Under the pieces are notes generated by a model. It worked only from the letters and a program-made list of their open reading frames with translations. It searched no databases and had not been told where the DNA came from. A DNA stretch of 64,000 nucleotides from an archaeon. GTDB taxonomy: Archaea; Thermoproteota; Nitrososphaeria; Nitrososphaerales; Gagatemarchaeaceae. The stretch is taken from contig JAKASL010000001.1 in the NCBI GenBank assembly GCA_021819035.1, forward strand, positions 558,001-622,000. Direction: 5' to 3'. The translations under genes and the position numbers were made by a program. Shown piece after piece: positions 26,915 through 35,912 of this stretch (position 1 is the stretch's first letter; every line of letters starts with the position of its first letter).

Positions 26915-27155
26915 GCGAATTCGGACGGGTCCGGCAGGCGGCGGAGTTAACCCTTCGCCGGTCCGGCGTCGACGAGGCCGCGATGGTGCGGGACTCATCC
27001 GACCGATGGCGACCAGCGCCCGGCAGGGCGCCTGCGTCAGGAGAAGGGCGGACGGCCGAAGCCCTCATAGCTTTCATGACGCTAAATTCACCTGTTAGTC
27101 TTGATAGTCTTGACCCATCCCGTGATTATCGCCGGGGAACTCTGAAGCGGCGTAT

Positions 27156-28019
27156 TTGTCCGCCCGTGCACCTCTGAGGCTACTGGGTATAGGCCGAGAG
27201 GACGCCATAAAACCGAAGGTCACGTCGACCATCAAAGAGATCGAATACCACCGCAAGGAGCTGGAGAACATCCGGGCCCGGGTCGAGCAGAGGCGGAAGG
27301 CGCTCTTCGACACGGCCCTGAGGGCCATGAAGACCAAGGACCAGTCCAAGGCGAGCGTCTACGCCAACGAGTGGGCAGAGCTCAGGAAGGTAGGGAAGGT
27401 GGTATACGCGAGCGAGCTCGCCCTGACCCAGGTGGTCCTGAGGCTCGAAAGTATAGCCGAGGTCGGGGACGTGATGTCTCACATGAGCACGGCCTTCAAG
27501 GTACTACACAAGGTCAACAAGACGGTCCAGGGGATCGCCCCGTCGCTTGACCACGCGTCCGACGAGATAAACACGGCGCTGAGCGAGACCATGGCAGGTA
27601 TGGGGAAGGTCTCCCCCGACATCCAGCTGAACATCCAGACAGACGACGCCGGGGAGCTCATCGAGCAGGCGAGGAGGCTCGCCGAAGAGAGGGCCGACGA
27701 GATGAAGCGGACGCTAATGGTCTCCCCCAGCGTGATCAAGCGCGAGGCCCCCGAGCTGCAGGAGCGGACCCCGCTGCTGGCGGCAGGCGACGACGACGAG
27801 GAGGAGTCCCAGATACTCGGCGCCCTCTACTCCCCACGGCCTCACCCCGACGACGCCGAGGAGCGGGTGCTACAGTACGCGGCCATACACAACGGGAACG
27901 TCGACATCACAGACGCCTCCTCTGTCCTTAAGATGCCCTCCGACGAGGTGGAGCAGGCGATGCTGACGCTCATGGCCCAGGGGAAGGTCAAGCTAGGAGA
28001 GGGGGGGTCGGAGAGTTGA
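27156..28019 (+). CDS. cdvB: ESCRT-III-like division protein CdvB with winged helix
   Basis: A 287-residue division protein. The Snf7-type core spans about residues 20-185 (IEYHRKELENIRARVEQRRK, SVYANEWAELRKVGKVV). A linker with PELQERTPLL may be the MIM2-like site for the CdvC MIT domain. The C-terminal winged helix lies at about 232-283 (EERVLQYAAIHNGNVDI, PSDEVEQAMLTLM). In Sulfolobus the winged helix binds CdvA; no cdvA is in the window. The start is TTG. The stop overlaps the cdvC start (TTGA), so CdvB and CdvC are translationally coupled. Confidence 0.88.
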   Translation: MSARAPLRLLGIGREDAIKPKVTSTIKEIEYHRKELENIRARVEQRRKALFDTALRAMKTKDQSKASVYANEWAELRKVGKVVYASELALTQVVLRLESIAEVGDVMSHMSTAFKVLHKVNKTVQGIAPSLDHASDEINTALSETMAGMGKVSPDIQLNIQTDDAGELIEQARRLAEERADEMKRTLMVSPSVIKREAPELQERTPLLAAGDDDEEESQILGALYSPRPHPDDAEERVLQYAAIHNGNVDITDASSVLKMPSDEVEQAMLTLMAQGKVKLGEGGSES

Positions 28020-30337
28020 GCGTGGTCGCCGCCAAGGAGCTGGAGGACGACGCGAAGAAGTACGCTTCAGAGGCTATCAGGCTCGACTCGCAGGGCGCCC
28101 ACGGCATGGCGATCCAGATGTACCAGAAGGCGATATCGACCCTGGTGAAGCTGGTGCACCTGTACCCGGACTATCGGCTCAACAGGCAGTACACCGAGCG
28201 CGCCATGGCCTACCAGGAGAGGGTCAGGGCCATCCAGGCGGCCCACGGCCTCATCCCTCAGGACCAGCCCACCGAGACCGAGTGGACCCCCACGGTGGGA
28301 GCGAAGCCGGGCCCTGCCCAGGGCCCTACGTCTTCGACCCCGAACTCCCCAGCGGGACCGCAGGTGGTGCAGCAGCTGAAGGCCTCGTTCAACGAGCTCG
28401 TCGTCACCGAGAAGCCCGACGTCAAGTGGGACGACGTCATCGGCCTCGAGGACTGCAAACAGGCCATCCGCGAGTCGATAGTCTTCCCCTTCCTCCGCCC
28501 CGACCTGTTCAAGCTGGGGTGGCCCAGGGGGATACTCCTCTACGGCCCGCCGGGCTGCTTTGACGAACAGACAGAGATCCTTACCAAAAGGGGGTGGAAG
28601 AAATACACCGAACTGGCCGACGACGAGGTCGTGGCCACGCTCAACCCCGCCACGAACGAGCTCGAGTACCACCCGATCGTACGAAAGATCCAATATCGCT
28701 ACGAAGGGAAGATGTACCGCCTGGAATCCGCCCAGGTCAGCCTGATGGTCACACCAGACCATCAGCTCTGGGTGGGGAAGAAGGCTCAGCAGGGCAACGT
28801 GAAGTACGATTTTGCCCACCCAGACGACGTGTTTGGAAGTGAGGACGGGGGGACTTGTCCATACTACAAGAAAGATGCCAAGTGGCGCGGTATCGGCAGG
28901 GAATTCGTTCTCCTCCCCCAGCGCGAGTCAGGGAGTGGGCGAAATCATGAGGAGATCAGGATACCGATGTCCGAATGGGCCCCGTTCTTCGGGCTTTGGC
29001 TTGCCGAGGGCTACACCGCATACTGGGGAGGCAATTACCACGTCGGGATAAGGAACGTGGACCAGGACCTCCTCGACTTCGCATACGACAGCCTCAAGAA
29101 GTGGGGGCTCGACCCGCATTTCTCTTCAGACGGGCGCGTGACAGTCCTCAACAAGCAACTATACGAGCTCCTCCGGCCGATCGGCGACAAAGACACCAGA
29201 TACATTCCAGATGAAATCAAGGACCTGCCCCCAGCCCTCCTGCGAAGCGTCCTGGAGTATTACGCGAGAGGCGATGGGGCGCACGAGGTAGACGAAGCCG
29301 AGGTTGGCGCCACCGGGGTGCGTTGCCAGACCTCCTCGCCGCGCTTGCGGGACGACCTGATGGAGATTTCCCTCAAGGCGGGACTGGCGTGCAACTATGT
29401 GGTCCAGACGGAAGCCGGTGCCGCAGCCACCATCGTCGGAGCGGATGGAAAGGAGACGACGATAGCTCGGACGACGGCCAACTTCAGGCTGAGTATCCTG
29501 TATCGCAGAGGCGAAACGCGAGTCGACAAGCCCAGCATAGAGCAATGGGAGTACTACTCGGGGATGGTCTGGGACGTGACCGTCCAGAACCATGTCATCT
29601 ACGTCAGGCGCAACGGCAAGGCCGTATGGAGCGGCAACTGCGGCAAGACGATGGTGGCGGCGGCCACGGCCGCTGAGATAGACGGCTACTTCATCTCCGT
29701 CGACGCGGCGTCGATCATGAGCAAGTGGCTCGGCGAGGGGGAGAAGAACGTGGCCAAGCTCTTCAACAACGCCAGGAAGATGCTGTCAGACAACAAGCCG
29801 GTGATAGTGTTCGTAGACGAGATAGACTCCCTGCTCGGCACCAGGGGCCAGGAGGTAGGGGGGGAGGTGAGGGTCAGGGACCAGTTCCTGAAGGAGACCG
29901 ACGGCATCAACGACAAAGGGAAGAACCTCCACATGTATGTCATAGGGGCCACGAACAAGCCCTGGTCCCTCGACCCTCCCTTCCTCCGCCGCTTCGCCAA
30001 GAGGATACTCGTCCCACTCCCTGACAACGAGGCGCGCATGGCCCAGTTCAAGCTCTATACGGCGCCGCTCACCCTGGCCGAGGACGTCGACCCCGCGACC
30101 CTGGCCAGGCTGAGCGAAGGGTACTCGGGGAGCGACATCAAGGACATCTGCCAGGGGGTCCAGCTGAGGGTGGTCAGGGAGCTGTTCAAGTCAGGGAACG
30201 CCCTCGACAAGGAGTCGACCCCGCGGCCGATAGACATAAGCGACTTCAAGGAGATAATGAGGACGAGGAAGCCTTCTGTGTCCCCTGAGATGCTCCGCGC
30301 CTACCAGCAGTGGACGAACAACTTCAGCGCGCTCTAG
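28016..30337 (+). CDS. cdvC: Vps4-type AAA ATPase CdvC containing an intein
   Basis: The precursor is 773 residues; removing the 361-residue intein leaves 412, normal for CdvC. An N-terminal MIT domain covers about 1-80, followed by a Pro-rich linker. The AAA domain starts near DVKWDDVIGLEDCK. Walker A is GPPG/CGKT, split by the intein after Gly180. Walker B is VIVFVDEIDS (596-605) and the arginine fingers are in FLRRFAKR. The Vps4 C-terminal helix is present. CdvC remodels ESCRT-III filaments in cell division, and it is inactive until splicing restores the P-loop. The TTG start overlaps the cdvB stop. Confidence 0.95.
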   Translation: MSVVAAKELEDDAKKYASEAIRLDSQGAHGMAIQMYQKAISTLVKLVHLYPDYRLNRQYTERAMAYQERVRAIQAAHGLIPQDQPTETEWTPTVGAKPGPAQGPTSSTPNSPAGPQVVQQLKASFNELVVTEKPDVKWDDVIGLEDCKQAIRESIVFPFLRPDLFKLGWPRGILLYGPPGCFDEQTEILTKRGWKKYTELADDEVVATLNPATNELEYHPIVRKIQYRYEGKMYRLESAQVSLMVTPDHQLWVGKKAQQGNVKYDFAHPDDVFGSEDGGTCPYYKKDAKWRGIGREFVLLPQRESGSGRNHEEIRIPMSEWAPFFGLWLAEGYTAYWGGNYHVGIRNVDQDLLDFAYDSLKKWGLDPHFSSDGRVTVLNKQLYELLRPIGDKDTRYIPDEIKDLPPALLRSVLEYYARGDGAHEVDEAEVGATGVRCQTSSPRLRDDLMEISLKAGLACNYVVQTEAGAAATIVGADGKETTIARTTANFRLSILYRRGETRVDKPSIEQWEYYSGMVWDVTVQNHVIYVRRNGKAVWSGNCGKTMVAAATAAEIDGYFISVDAASIMSKWLGEGEKNVAKLFNNARKMLSDNKPVIVFVDEIDSLLGTRGQEVGGEVRVRDQFLKETDGINDKGKNLHMYVIGATNKPWSLDPPFLRRFAKRILVPLPDNEARMAQFKLYTAPLTLAEDVDPATLARLSEGYSGSDIKDICQGVQLRVVRELFKSGNALDKESTPRPIDISDFKEIMRTRKPSVSPEMLRAYQQWTNNFSAL
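28556..29638 (+). mobile_element. Intein with LAGLIDADG homing endonuclease in the CdvC P-loop
   Basis: Intein residues 181-541 of the CdvC precursor. Block A starts at Cys181 (CFDEQTEILT). Block B has the TxxH motif T246-H249. Two dodecapeptide endonuclease motifs are FFGLWLAEGY (acid Glu331) and LLRSVLEYYARGDG (acid Asp420). Block F has DVTVQNH with His526. Block G is SGN/C with Asn541 and +1 Cys542. The penultimate residue is Gly540 instead of the usual His. Both endonuclease acids are present, so homing may still be possible. Codon use is less GC-rich than the surrounding extein. Confidence 0.93.
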
Positions 30338-30412
30338 GCCGCCGCTGACCCCCCTGGCCGGGGTTCCGCATCGCTTAAAAGCAGACCCTGACAGGCGGGG
30401 CTGTCAAGCCTG

Positions 30413-30772
30413 TTGGAGTTCGAAAGGTTAGCCATCGAAGTCGGCGCCACAAAGGCGGGTCTGAAGCCCGTCGTCCCCCGCACCGTTCAGGGAGAGTCGG
30501 GGGTGGTCCACTCCTTCAGCCTCCTCTTCTCCGACGGGGGCCGCGTCCAGGCCTTCGACATCTACGATTCGGTCTCCGAAATCGAGGTCGTGAAATCCTA
30601 CGCGAAGAAGCTTGACACTGGCTGCCCGGTCAACATCGTCTGTCCGGAGGGGAATGTCACCGAGGGCGCGGGCCGGCTCGCAGCGAGCTACGGCATCAGG
30701 ATCGTCTCCCCCGAGGCCGCCGCCGCCCTACTCGCCCCCGAGAAGGCCCACCTCCAGCACCGTTCCAACTAG
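30413..30772 (+). CDS. Hypothetical small protein
   Basis: A 119-residue soluble protein of mixed alpha/beta composition with one Cys pair (CPVNIVC). No family is recognised. The segment with CPEGNVTEGAGRLAASYGIR followed by IVSPE resembles the end of restriction-endonuclease-like folds, but no catalytic D-E-K set can be assigned. TTG start; a TATA-like CTTAAAAG lies about 36 bp upstream. It precedes aspS by 42 bases and may be co-transcribed. Confidence 0.6.
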   Translation: MEFERLAIEVGATKAGLKPVVPRTVQGESGVVHSFSLLFSDGGRVQAFDIYDSVSEIEVVKSYAKKLDTGCPVNIVCPEGNVTEGAGRLAASYGIRIVSPEAAAALLAPEKAHLQHRSN

Positions 30773-30814
30773 GCCGTCGAATCTATTTCTACTACTCCAC
30801 CAGGAGCCCGTGCA

Positions 30815-32128
30815 TTGCAAGAGCCGTTCTCGCCGGCCGACCTCAAGGCAAGGATAGGCAGGCAGGTCCGCCTCGAAGGGTGGGTCCATGACGTCAGGGC
30901 CTTAGGGGGGATAAGCTTCGTCCTCCTCCGCAACTCCAGGGGGGTGGTCCAGGTGGCAGTCCCCAAGAAGGCGGTCCCTCCGGAGGTCTTCGCCCTAGTC
31001 TCCGGGCTCCACCAAGAGGACGTCATCAGCTGCGTCGGCGAGGTGAAGGAGAGCAAGGCAGCAAAGATGGGCTTCGAGTTGCTCCCGTCCTCCGTCGAGG
31101 TCCTGGCCAGGGCCGCTGCCCCGCTCCCCCTCGACCCAAGGGGGGTCACCCCGGCCTCCCTGGACACGCGCCTCGAGTGGAGGTCCCTGGAGCTCCGCCG
31201 GCCGGAGACGGCGGCTGTGTTCGTCATCGAGAACGCCCTGGTCCAGGGGTTCGAGGAGTACCTCCAGGGGTCAGGGTTCATCAGGGCCTTCACACCCAGC
31301 ATCATAGGCGGGGTTTCGGAGGGGGGTTCCGAAGTCTTCAAGATAGACTACTATGGGAGGGAGGCTTTCCTCAGGCAGGACCCTCAGCTCCACCGGCAGC
31401 TGACAATAGCCGGGGGGTTCGACAGGGTGTACGACCTGGGGACCAACTGGCGGGCCGAGCTCTCGCACACCCCCCGCCACCTGAGCGAGCACAGGACCAT
31501 CGCCCCTGAGATGGGGTTCATCGCCGACGAAAAGGACGTGATGCGCCTGGAGGAGGAGATGATGGTCCACGGGATAGAGAAGGCGAACAAGCGGTGCGCC
31601 GGGGAGCTCTCGCTGCTGAAGCGCGAGCTCCCTATGCCAAGGCTCCCCCTCCCTGAGATAGACTTCCCTGAAGTCTACGGAATCCTGGAGTCGAAGGGGA
31701 AGAGCCTCCCCAGGGGGGAGGACCTCGACGAGGAGTCGAAGGACGTCCTGGCGGCGTACGTCAAGGAAGAGCACGGGTCCGACTTCTTCTTCGTCAACCG
31801 TTTCCCGTCGAAGCCGAAGCCCTTCTACATCATGAGGTACGACGACGACCAGGAGTTCGCCAGGTCCACCGACTTCTTCTTCGGCAGCCTCGAGCTCTCG
31901 TCTGGCGGGCAGCGCGAGCACCGCCATGAGAAGATAATGGCGCAGATCAGGGAGAAGGGGATGGACACGAAGGCCCTCGAATGGTTCACCGAGCCCTTCC
32001 GCTACGGGGTCCCGCCCCACGGAGGGTTCTCCTTCGGCATAGAGCGGTTCGCCGCCAAGCTCCTCGGCATCGAGAACGTCAAAGAGGCGGTGCTCTTCCC
32101 GAGGGACCCGGAGCGGCTGCAGCCCTAG
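30815..32128 (+). CDS. aspS: Aspartyl-tRNA synthetase (archaeal type, possibly non-discriminating)
   Basis: A 437-residue class IIb synthetase. The OB-fold anticodon domain is at 1-105. Motif 2 is YDLGTNWRAE with FRAE-like spacing, and motif 3 is FSFGIERFAAKLLG. Length is normal. In the OB fold the sequence reads GWVHDVR; discriminating archaeal enzymes have Trp at this His position, so the enzyme may also form Asp-tRNA(Asn) for GatCAB. That step is inference. TTG start. Confidence 0.93.
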   Translation: MQEPFSPADLKARIGRQVRLEGWVHDVRALGGISFVLLRNSRGVVQVAVPKKAVPPEVFALVSGLHQEDVISCVGEVKESKAAKMGFELLPSSVEVLARAAAPLPLDPRGVTPASLDTRLEWRSLELRRPETAAVFVIENALVQGFEEYLQGSGFIRAFTPSIIGGVSEGGSEVFKIDYYGREAFLRQDPQLHRQLTIAGGFDRVYDLGTNWRAELSHTPRHLSEHRTIAPEMGFIADEKDVMRLEEEMMVHGIEKANKRCAGELSLLKRELPMPRLPLPEIDFPEVYGILESKGKSLPRGEDLDEESKDVLAAYVKEEHGSDFFFVNRFPSKPKPFYIMRYDDDQEFARSTDFFFGSLELSSGGQREHRHEKIMAQIREKGMDTKALEWFTEPFRYGVPPHGGFSFGIERFAAKLLGIENVKEAVLFPRDPERLQP

Positions 32129-32226
32129 GGCTCGAGCCCGCCGCAGGCAGCATGCACGGCCTCGACGGCTCCGGGCGCGAATTCATCCCGTCGCTGCCTT
32201 GTCCGGTATGGCCTGCCTCTGCTCCC

Positions 32227-32790
32227 CTACGGGTGGAGGCTGGCCGCGACCTCGCGCTCTGTCTCCACCAGCAGGTCGATCCCCCTGGCGCGCTTGACCG
32301 TCTCCCTGAGCTTGTCGAAGTCCCCCAGCCTCCTCTCGCTCCTCTTGGCCGGGACAACCACCTTAGTCTTCTTCTCGCCGTCCGGGAGCCAGACGGTGTT
32401 CACCGTGAGCACCCTGGCCGGGTAGAATACCTCTTCGAGGAACTGCCTGTCGCTCACCCCGGCCCCAACCAGGTACGCCTTGCCCTTCAGCGCCGCTTCC
32501 AGCTCCTCGTGGAGCTGCGGGTTGGACCTCAGCGGGCCCATGTCAGACTGCTCGAACTCCAGCACGTAGGACCCGCGGGTCTCCGATGCGCGCTTCAGGG
32601 TCGTCTTCCCCAGCTCGGGGAACCGGTCGGCCAGGCTCGCGATGGCCTTCGACGCCTTGACGTCGGCCTCGGTTATCTCCCCCTTCGAAAGCCGCGCTTC
32701 GCAGTTCCCGCAGAGTATCCCGGTCTTCGCATCGAAGGCGCAGATGGGGAGCTTCGGCTGCATCTCTGTGAGCGCTCGCGACACGCGCAT
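32227..32790 (-). CDS. Archaeal NusA-like KH-domain RNA-binding protein
   Basis: A 187-residue protein. The N-terminal segment KLPICAFDAKTGILCGNCEA has a Cys-x2-Cys zinc half-site, followed by a helical region and a divergent KH-like fold around LRSNPQLHEELEAALKGKAY. The C-terminal RVLTVNTVWLPDGEKKTKVV is a strong mark of the archaeal NusA-like family. It probably acts in transcription or translation. The start is ATG, right after a stretch matching TTTTTTATG. It stands alone on the minus strand beside alba. Confidence 0.75.
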   Translation of the reverse strand: MRVSRALTEMQPKLPICAFDAKTGILCGNCEARLSKGEITEADVKASKAIASLADRFPELGKTTLKRASETRGSYVLEFEQSDMGPLRSNPQLHEELEAALKGKAYLVGAGVSDRQFLEEVFYPARVLTVNTVWLPDGEKKTKVVVPAKRSERRLGDFDKLRETVKRARGIDLLVETEREVAASLHP

Positions 32791-32905
32791 AAAAAATATT
32801 CGGAGGCCCTCGCCCCCCGGGCGCGGCTGCGCGCCTACTTGGCCTCACAGCCGACGCTGGACAAAGCGGTAAAGCGGGGCGTCCGTCGGACGTCTCCTGG
32901 GGTTC

Positions 32906-33214
32906 TTACTTCCCGAGTTTGATCTCTATGGAGGAGACGTTGCTCATGCCGCCGGTCACGGTGCTCTTGACCTGCTCCGTGTTGATGGCGATGTTCTGCA
33001 CCCGCACATCTGTGGCGAACCTCTTGGTCAGCACCTGGGCCACGTCGACCGCCCGCGAGATGGCTCTTCCGCGAGCCTTCACGGTGACCGGGTTGGACCC
33101 GTTGTTGATCTGCGTCAGGACGGCGAGGACGTAGTTCATCGTCGGCTTCTTCCCGACGTAGATGGTGTTTGGTTCGCGTGGTTGCGCTTCTTCGTGTTCT
33201 GGTTGGTTGGACAT
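32906..33214 (-). CDS. albA: Chromatin protein Alba
   Basis: A 102-residue DNA/RNA-binding protein. After a hydrophilic tail of about 15 residues, the fold starts NTIYVGKKPTMNYVLAVLTQ, with the Lys pair that is acetylation-sensitive in Sulfolobus Alba. RGRAISRAVDVAQVLTKRF and a C-terminal SSIEIKL strand complete the fold. It binds as a dimer and packs the chromosome. It is divergent from sucC. Confidence 0.95.
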   Translation of the reverse strand: MSNQPEHEEAQPREPNTIYVGKKPTMNYVLAVLTQINNGSNPVTVKARGRAISRAVDVAQVLTKRFATDVRVQNIAINTEQVKSTVTGGMSNVSSIEIKLGK

Positions 33215-33329
33215 TGATACATCGCCCCGCCGCGGCCTATTTATCCGCTATGGACATTTCGTCCACCCGCGCCGCTCCCGGGTCGGCCTTTCAGGAAGAC
33301 TTATTCCCGCGCTGGGGCCGGCTCCTTCT

Positions 33330-34427
33330 ATGAGGCTCTATGAGTATCAGGCGAAGTCTCTGTTCAAGGAGTACGGCCTCAGCGTCCCGAAGTCGATACT
33401 CGTCCACGACCTGGAAGGGGTCCGGGGAGCGTTCGCTTCGCTCGCCCCTCCGGTCGCTGTGAAGTCGCAGGTCCTGGCCGGCGGCAGAGGGAAGGCGGGG
33501 GGGATAGCGCTGGTGGACGACCCGTCGAAGGCGGAGCACGAAGCTGCGCGGATATTCGCCCTCCCGATCGGCGGGGAAAAGCCCGCGTCGCTCCTGCTCG
33601 AGGAGGGGTATCCCCACGAGCGCGAGATGTACCTGTCAGTCACCCTCGACAGGGGGGAGCGCTCCTACGTCGCCATCGCCGCCGCGGCGGGCGGGGTCGA
33701 GGTAGAGTCAATGAAGGGTAAGGTGATCAGGAAGGTCCCGGTCGGGGGGATCGACGCCGGCTTCGCAGCCGAGATGGCGTCCGAGCTGAAGCTCCCGCCG
33801 GGGGAGTCCTCCCAGTTCGTGAAGATACTGCTGTCCCTCGAGCGGCTCGCAAGGGAGAAGGAGTGCGAGCTGACCGAGATCAACCCCCTGGCCGTGGGGA
33901 AGGACGGGACGCTGATGCCGCTGGACGCCAAGGTGATCGTCGACGACAACGCGCTCTTCCGCCACCCCGAGTTCGCCAAGCTCCACCCTGAGGACGAGTT
34001 CGAAGGCGAGGCGTCCCGCCAGGGGTTCGCCTTCGTGAGGCTCGACGGGGACATCGCCGTGGTCGGGAACGGCGCTGGGCTGGTCCTCTCTACGCTCGAC
34101 CTGGTGGGGGACGCCGGCGGCGAGCCGGCTTGCTTCCTCGACCTCGGGGGCGGGGCGCAGCAGGACAGGGTGGAGGCGGCGATACGCCTGGTCAACCGGC
34201 TCCCCGGCGCCAGCAGGATCCTGGTCAACATATACGGGGGAATCACCCGCAGCACCGACGTCGCCGCGGGGATCAGGGCGGTCATCTCCGGGGGCGGGCT
34301 CAAGCCGCTCTACGCGAGGGTCAGCGGCGCCGAAGAGGAGGAGGCCCGCCAGATGCTCGCAGGGACCGCGGTGAAGATGTACAAGACCGCCCCCGAAGCG
34401 GTGGCGGCGGTGGTGAAAGGGGCATGA
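33330..34427 (+). CDS. sucC: Succinyl-CoA synthetase beta subunit
   Basis: A 365-residue ATP-grasp subunit of the citric-acid-cycle enzyme that interconverts succinyl-CoA and succinate with ATP formation. Family marks include MRLYEYQAKSLFKEYGL, AVKSQVLAGGRGKAGG, ECELTEINPLA and ILVNIYGGITR. The ATG at 33330 lies about 28 bp after a TATA-like ACTTATTC and starts the conserved RLYEYQAK. The stop overlaps the sucD start (ATGA), so the subunits are co-translated. Confidence 0.95.
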   Translation: MRLYEYQAKSLFKEYGLSVPKSILVHDLEGVRGAFASLAPPVAVKSQVLAGGRGKAGGIALVDDPSKAEHEAARIFALPIGGEKPASLLLEEGYPHEREMYLSVTLDRGERSYVAIAAAAGGVEVESMKGKVIRKVPVGGIDAGFAAEMASELKLPPGESSQFVKILLSLERLAREKECELTEINPLAVGKDGTLMPLDAKVIVDDNALFRHPEFAKLHPEDEFEGEASRQGFAFVRLDGDIAVVGNGAGLVLSTLDLVGDAGGEPACFLDLGGGAQQDRVEAAIRLVNRLPGASRILVNIYGGITRSTDVAAGIRAVISGGGLKPLYARVSGAEEEEARQMLAGTAVKMYKTAPEAVAAVVKGA

Positions 34428-35296
34428 TGCTCCCGAGGGGAGGGGACCCGGTCATCGTGCAGAACATGACAGGGAGGTACGGCAGGCTGCACACGAAGCT
34501 CATGCTCGACTATGGGACCAACGTGGCGGCCGGGGCCGCCCCGGGGAAGGGGGGGGAGTCTGTGGAGGGGGTCCCCGTGTACGACACGGTGGCCGAAGCC
34601 GTGGCGAAGACTAAGGCGAGGGCCTCGGTCTGCTTCGTCCCCGCGGAGTTCACGCTCGCGGCGGGGGTGGAGGCCCTCGACGCCGGGATCGAGCTCCTCG
34701 TCATAATCACCGAGCACGTCCCGATCAGGGACGAGCTCAAGCTGGTCCAGCTGGCCCAGGCAAAGGGGGCGACCATCATCGGCCCGAACTGCCCGGGGAT
34801 AATCGTCCCGTCCGAGAAGGTGAAGCTGGGGATCATGCCCGCCCCGTCCTTCTCGCCAGGGAAGGTCGCCCTCTACTCGAGGAGCGGGACCCTCACCTAC
34901 GAGATAGCCGGGGAGCTGACGGCGAGCGGCCATGGGCAGTCTGTGGCCGTGGGGATAGGCGGTGACCCGATAAACGGAAGCACGCCCATCCAGTGGATGG
35001 ACTTCGTCCAGGGGATGGAGGAGACCGACGCCGTGGTGGTGGTGGGAGAGATAGGCGGGGACGCCGAGGAGCGCCTTGCCAGGCACATCGAGAAGTCCGG
35101 GTACAAGAAGCCCATAGTCGGATACATCGCCGGGAGGCACGCCCCAAAGGAGAAGAAGATGGGGCACGCCGGGGCGATAATCTACGGCGACTACGGCACC
35201 GCAGACTCGAAGATAAGGGCCCTGACCGCGGCCGGGGTGAAGGTGGCGAAGACCCCAATGGACGTCCCAAGGCTCGTCAGGGAAGCCCTGGGATGA
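34424..35296 (+). CDS. sucD: Succinyl-CoA synthetase alpha subunit
   Basis: A 290-residue CoA-binding subunit carrying the active-site phosphohistidine in KMGHAGAIIYG. The Rossmann part has VIVQNMTGRYG, YDTVAEAVAK and GPNCPGII, and GIGGDPINGSTP follows. Two tandem ATG codons (34424 and 34427) both fit the frame; a GAAAGG stretch precedes them. It is translationally coupled to sucC. Confidence 0.95.
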   Translation: MMLPRGGDPVIVQNMTGRYGRLHTKLMLDYGTNVAAGAAPGKGGESVEGVPVYDTVAEAVAKTKARASVCFVPAEFTLAAGVEALDAGIELLVIITEHVPIRDELKLVQLAQAKGATIIGPNCPGIIVPSEKVKLGIMPAPSFSPGKVALYSRSGTLTYEIAGELTASGHGQSVAVGIGGDPINGSTPIQWMDFVQGMEETDAVVVVGEIGGDAEERLARHIEKSGYKKPIVGYIAGRHAPKEKKMGHAGAIIYGDYGTADSKIRALTAAGVKVAKTPMDVPRLVREALG

Positions 35297-35370
35297 GCGG
35301 AATCCCTCCGCAGGCCCCGCCCCCCGACGAAGACTTATAGTCGGGACTCGGAAGGCGAACGAAATCAGTC

Positions 35371-35538
35371 ATGCCCATAGCTGACGCCACGAAGAAGCAG
35401 ATCGCCCAGAAGCGGAGGCTCTTCCTCCAGGTCTGCCTGAGGTGCGGCGCCAGGAACCCGCTGAACGCTGAAAGGTGCAGGAAGTGCAAGTCCTCCGACC
35501 TGAGGCTCAAGAACAGGTCGGTGGGCCTGAAGAAGTAG
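35371..35538 (+). CDS. rpl40e: Ribosomal protein eL40
   Basis: A 55-residue zinc-ribbon protein of the large ribosomal subunit. The four Cys lie in QVCLRCGARN and ERCRKCKS, matching the C-x2-C-x10-C-x2-C pattern of archaeal eL40. The rest is basic. A TATA box (ACTTATAG) lies about 33 bp ahead of the ATG. Confidence 0.9.
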   Translation: MPIADATKKQIAQKRRLFLQVCLRCGARNPLNAERCRKCKSSDLRLKNRSVGLKK

Positions 35539-35912
35539 CAGGCGCGTCCGGGCCAGTACCACTTCCTTTCGTCTGCCTGGGAGTGTTGACGCAGCTGGCC
35601 TCCGCCGGGGCCCCTCTATCTCGGGCGGACTAACAGGATGTTCTCGGGATGATCGCGGGCCGGCCGTCTATCATCGTCTTGTCGCCTGCGCTGCCTCCTC
35701 CCCCGCATTCGCGGAGAAGCTCGTCCCGGCTGTCGCCGGTGGACCGGCGTACGCGGGGTGCTGCGCAGGATACCTGGCGGTGAACAGAGATGCGGTCACC
35801 CTGACCGTCGGGATGAGTCGGACCGCCAGAATAGAGCCCCGGGCTGGAGCAGGGGCTCCCCTGGGGGCGGTTCAAGCGCTTAAATGCGGTCCCCTCTCGG
35901 CGGAATCTGCCT
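35539..35912. other. Intergenic region without recognised gene
   Basis: 374 bases with no supported coding frame. The 3' end contains the promoter of the antiporter gene (GCTTAAATG, about 28 bp before the ATG at 35913). No RNA gene is recognised. Confidence 0.4.
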
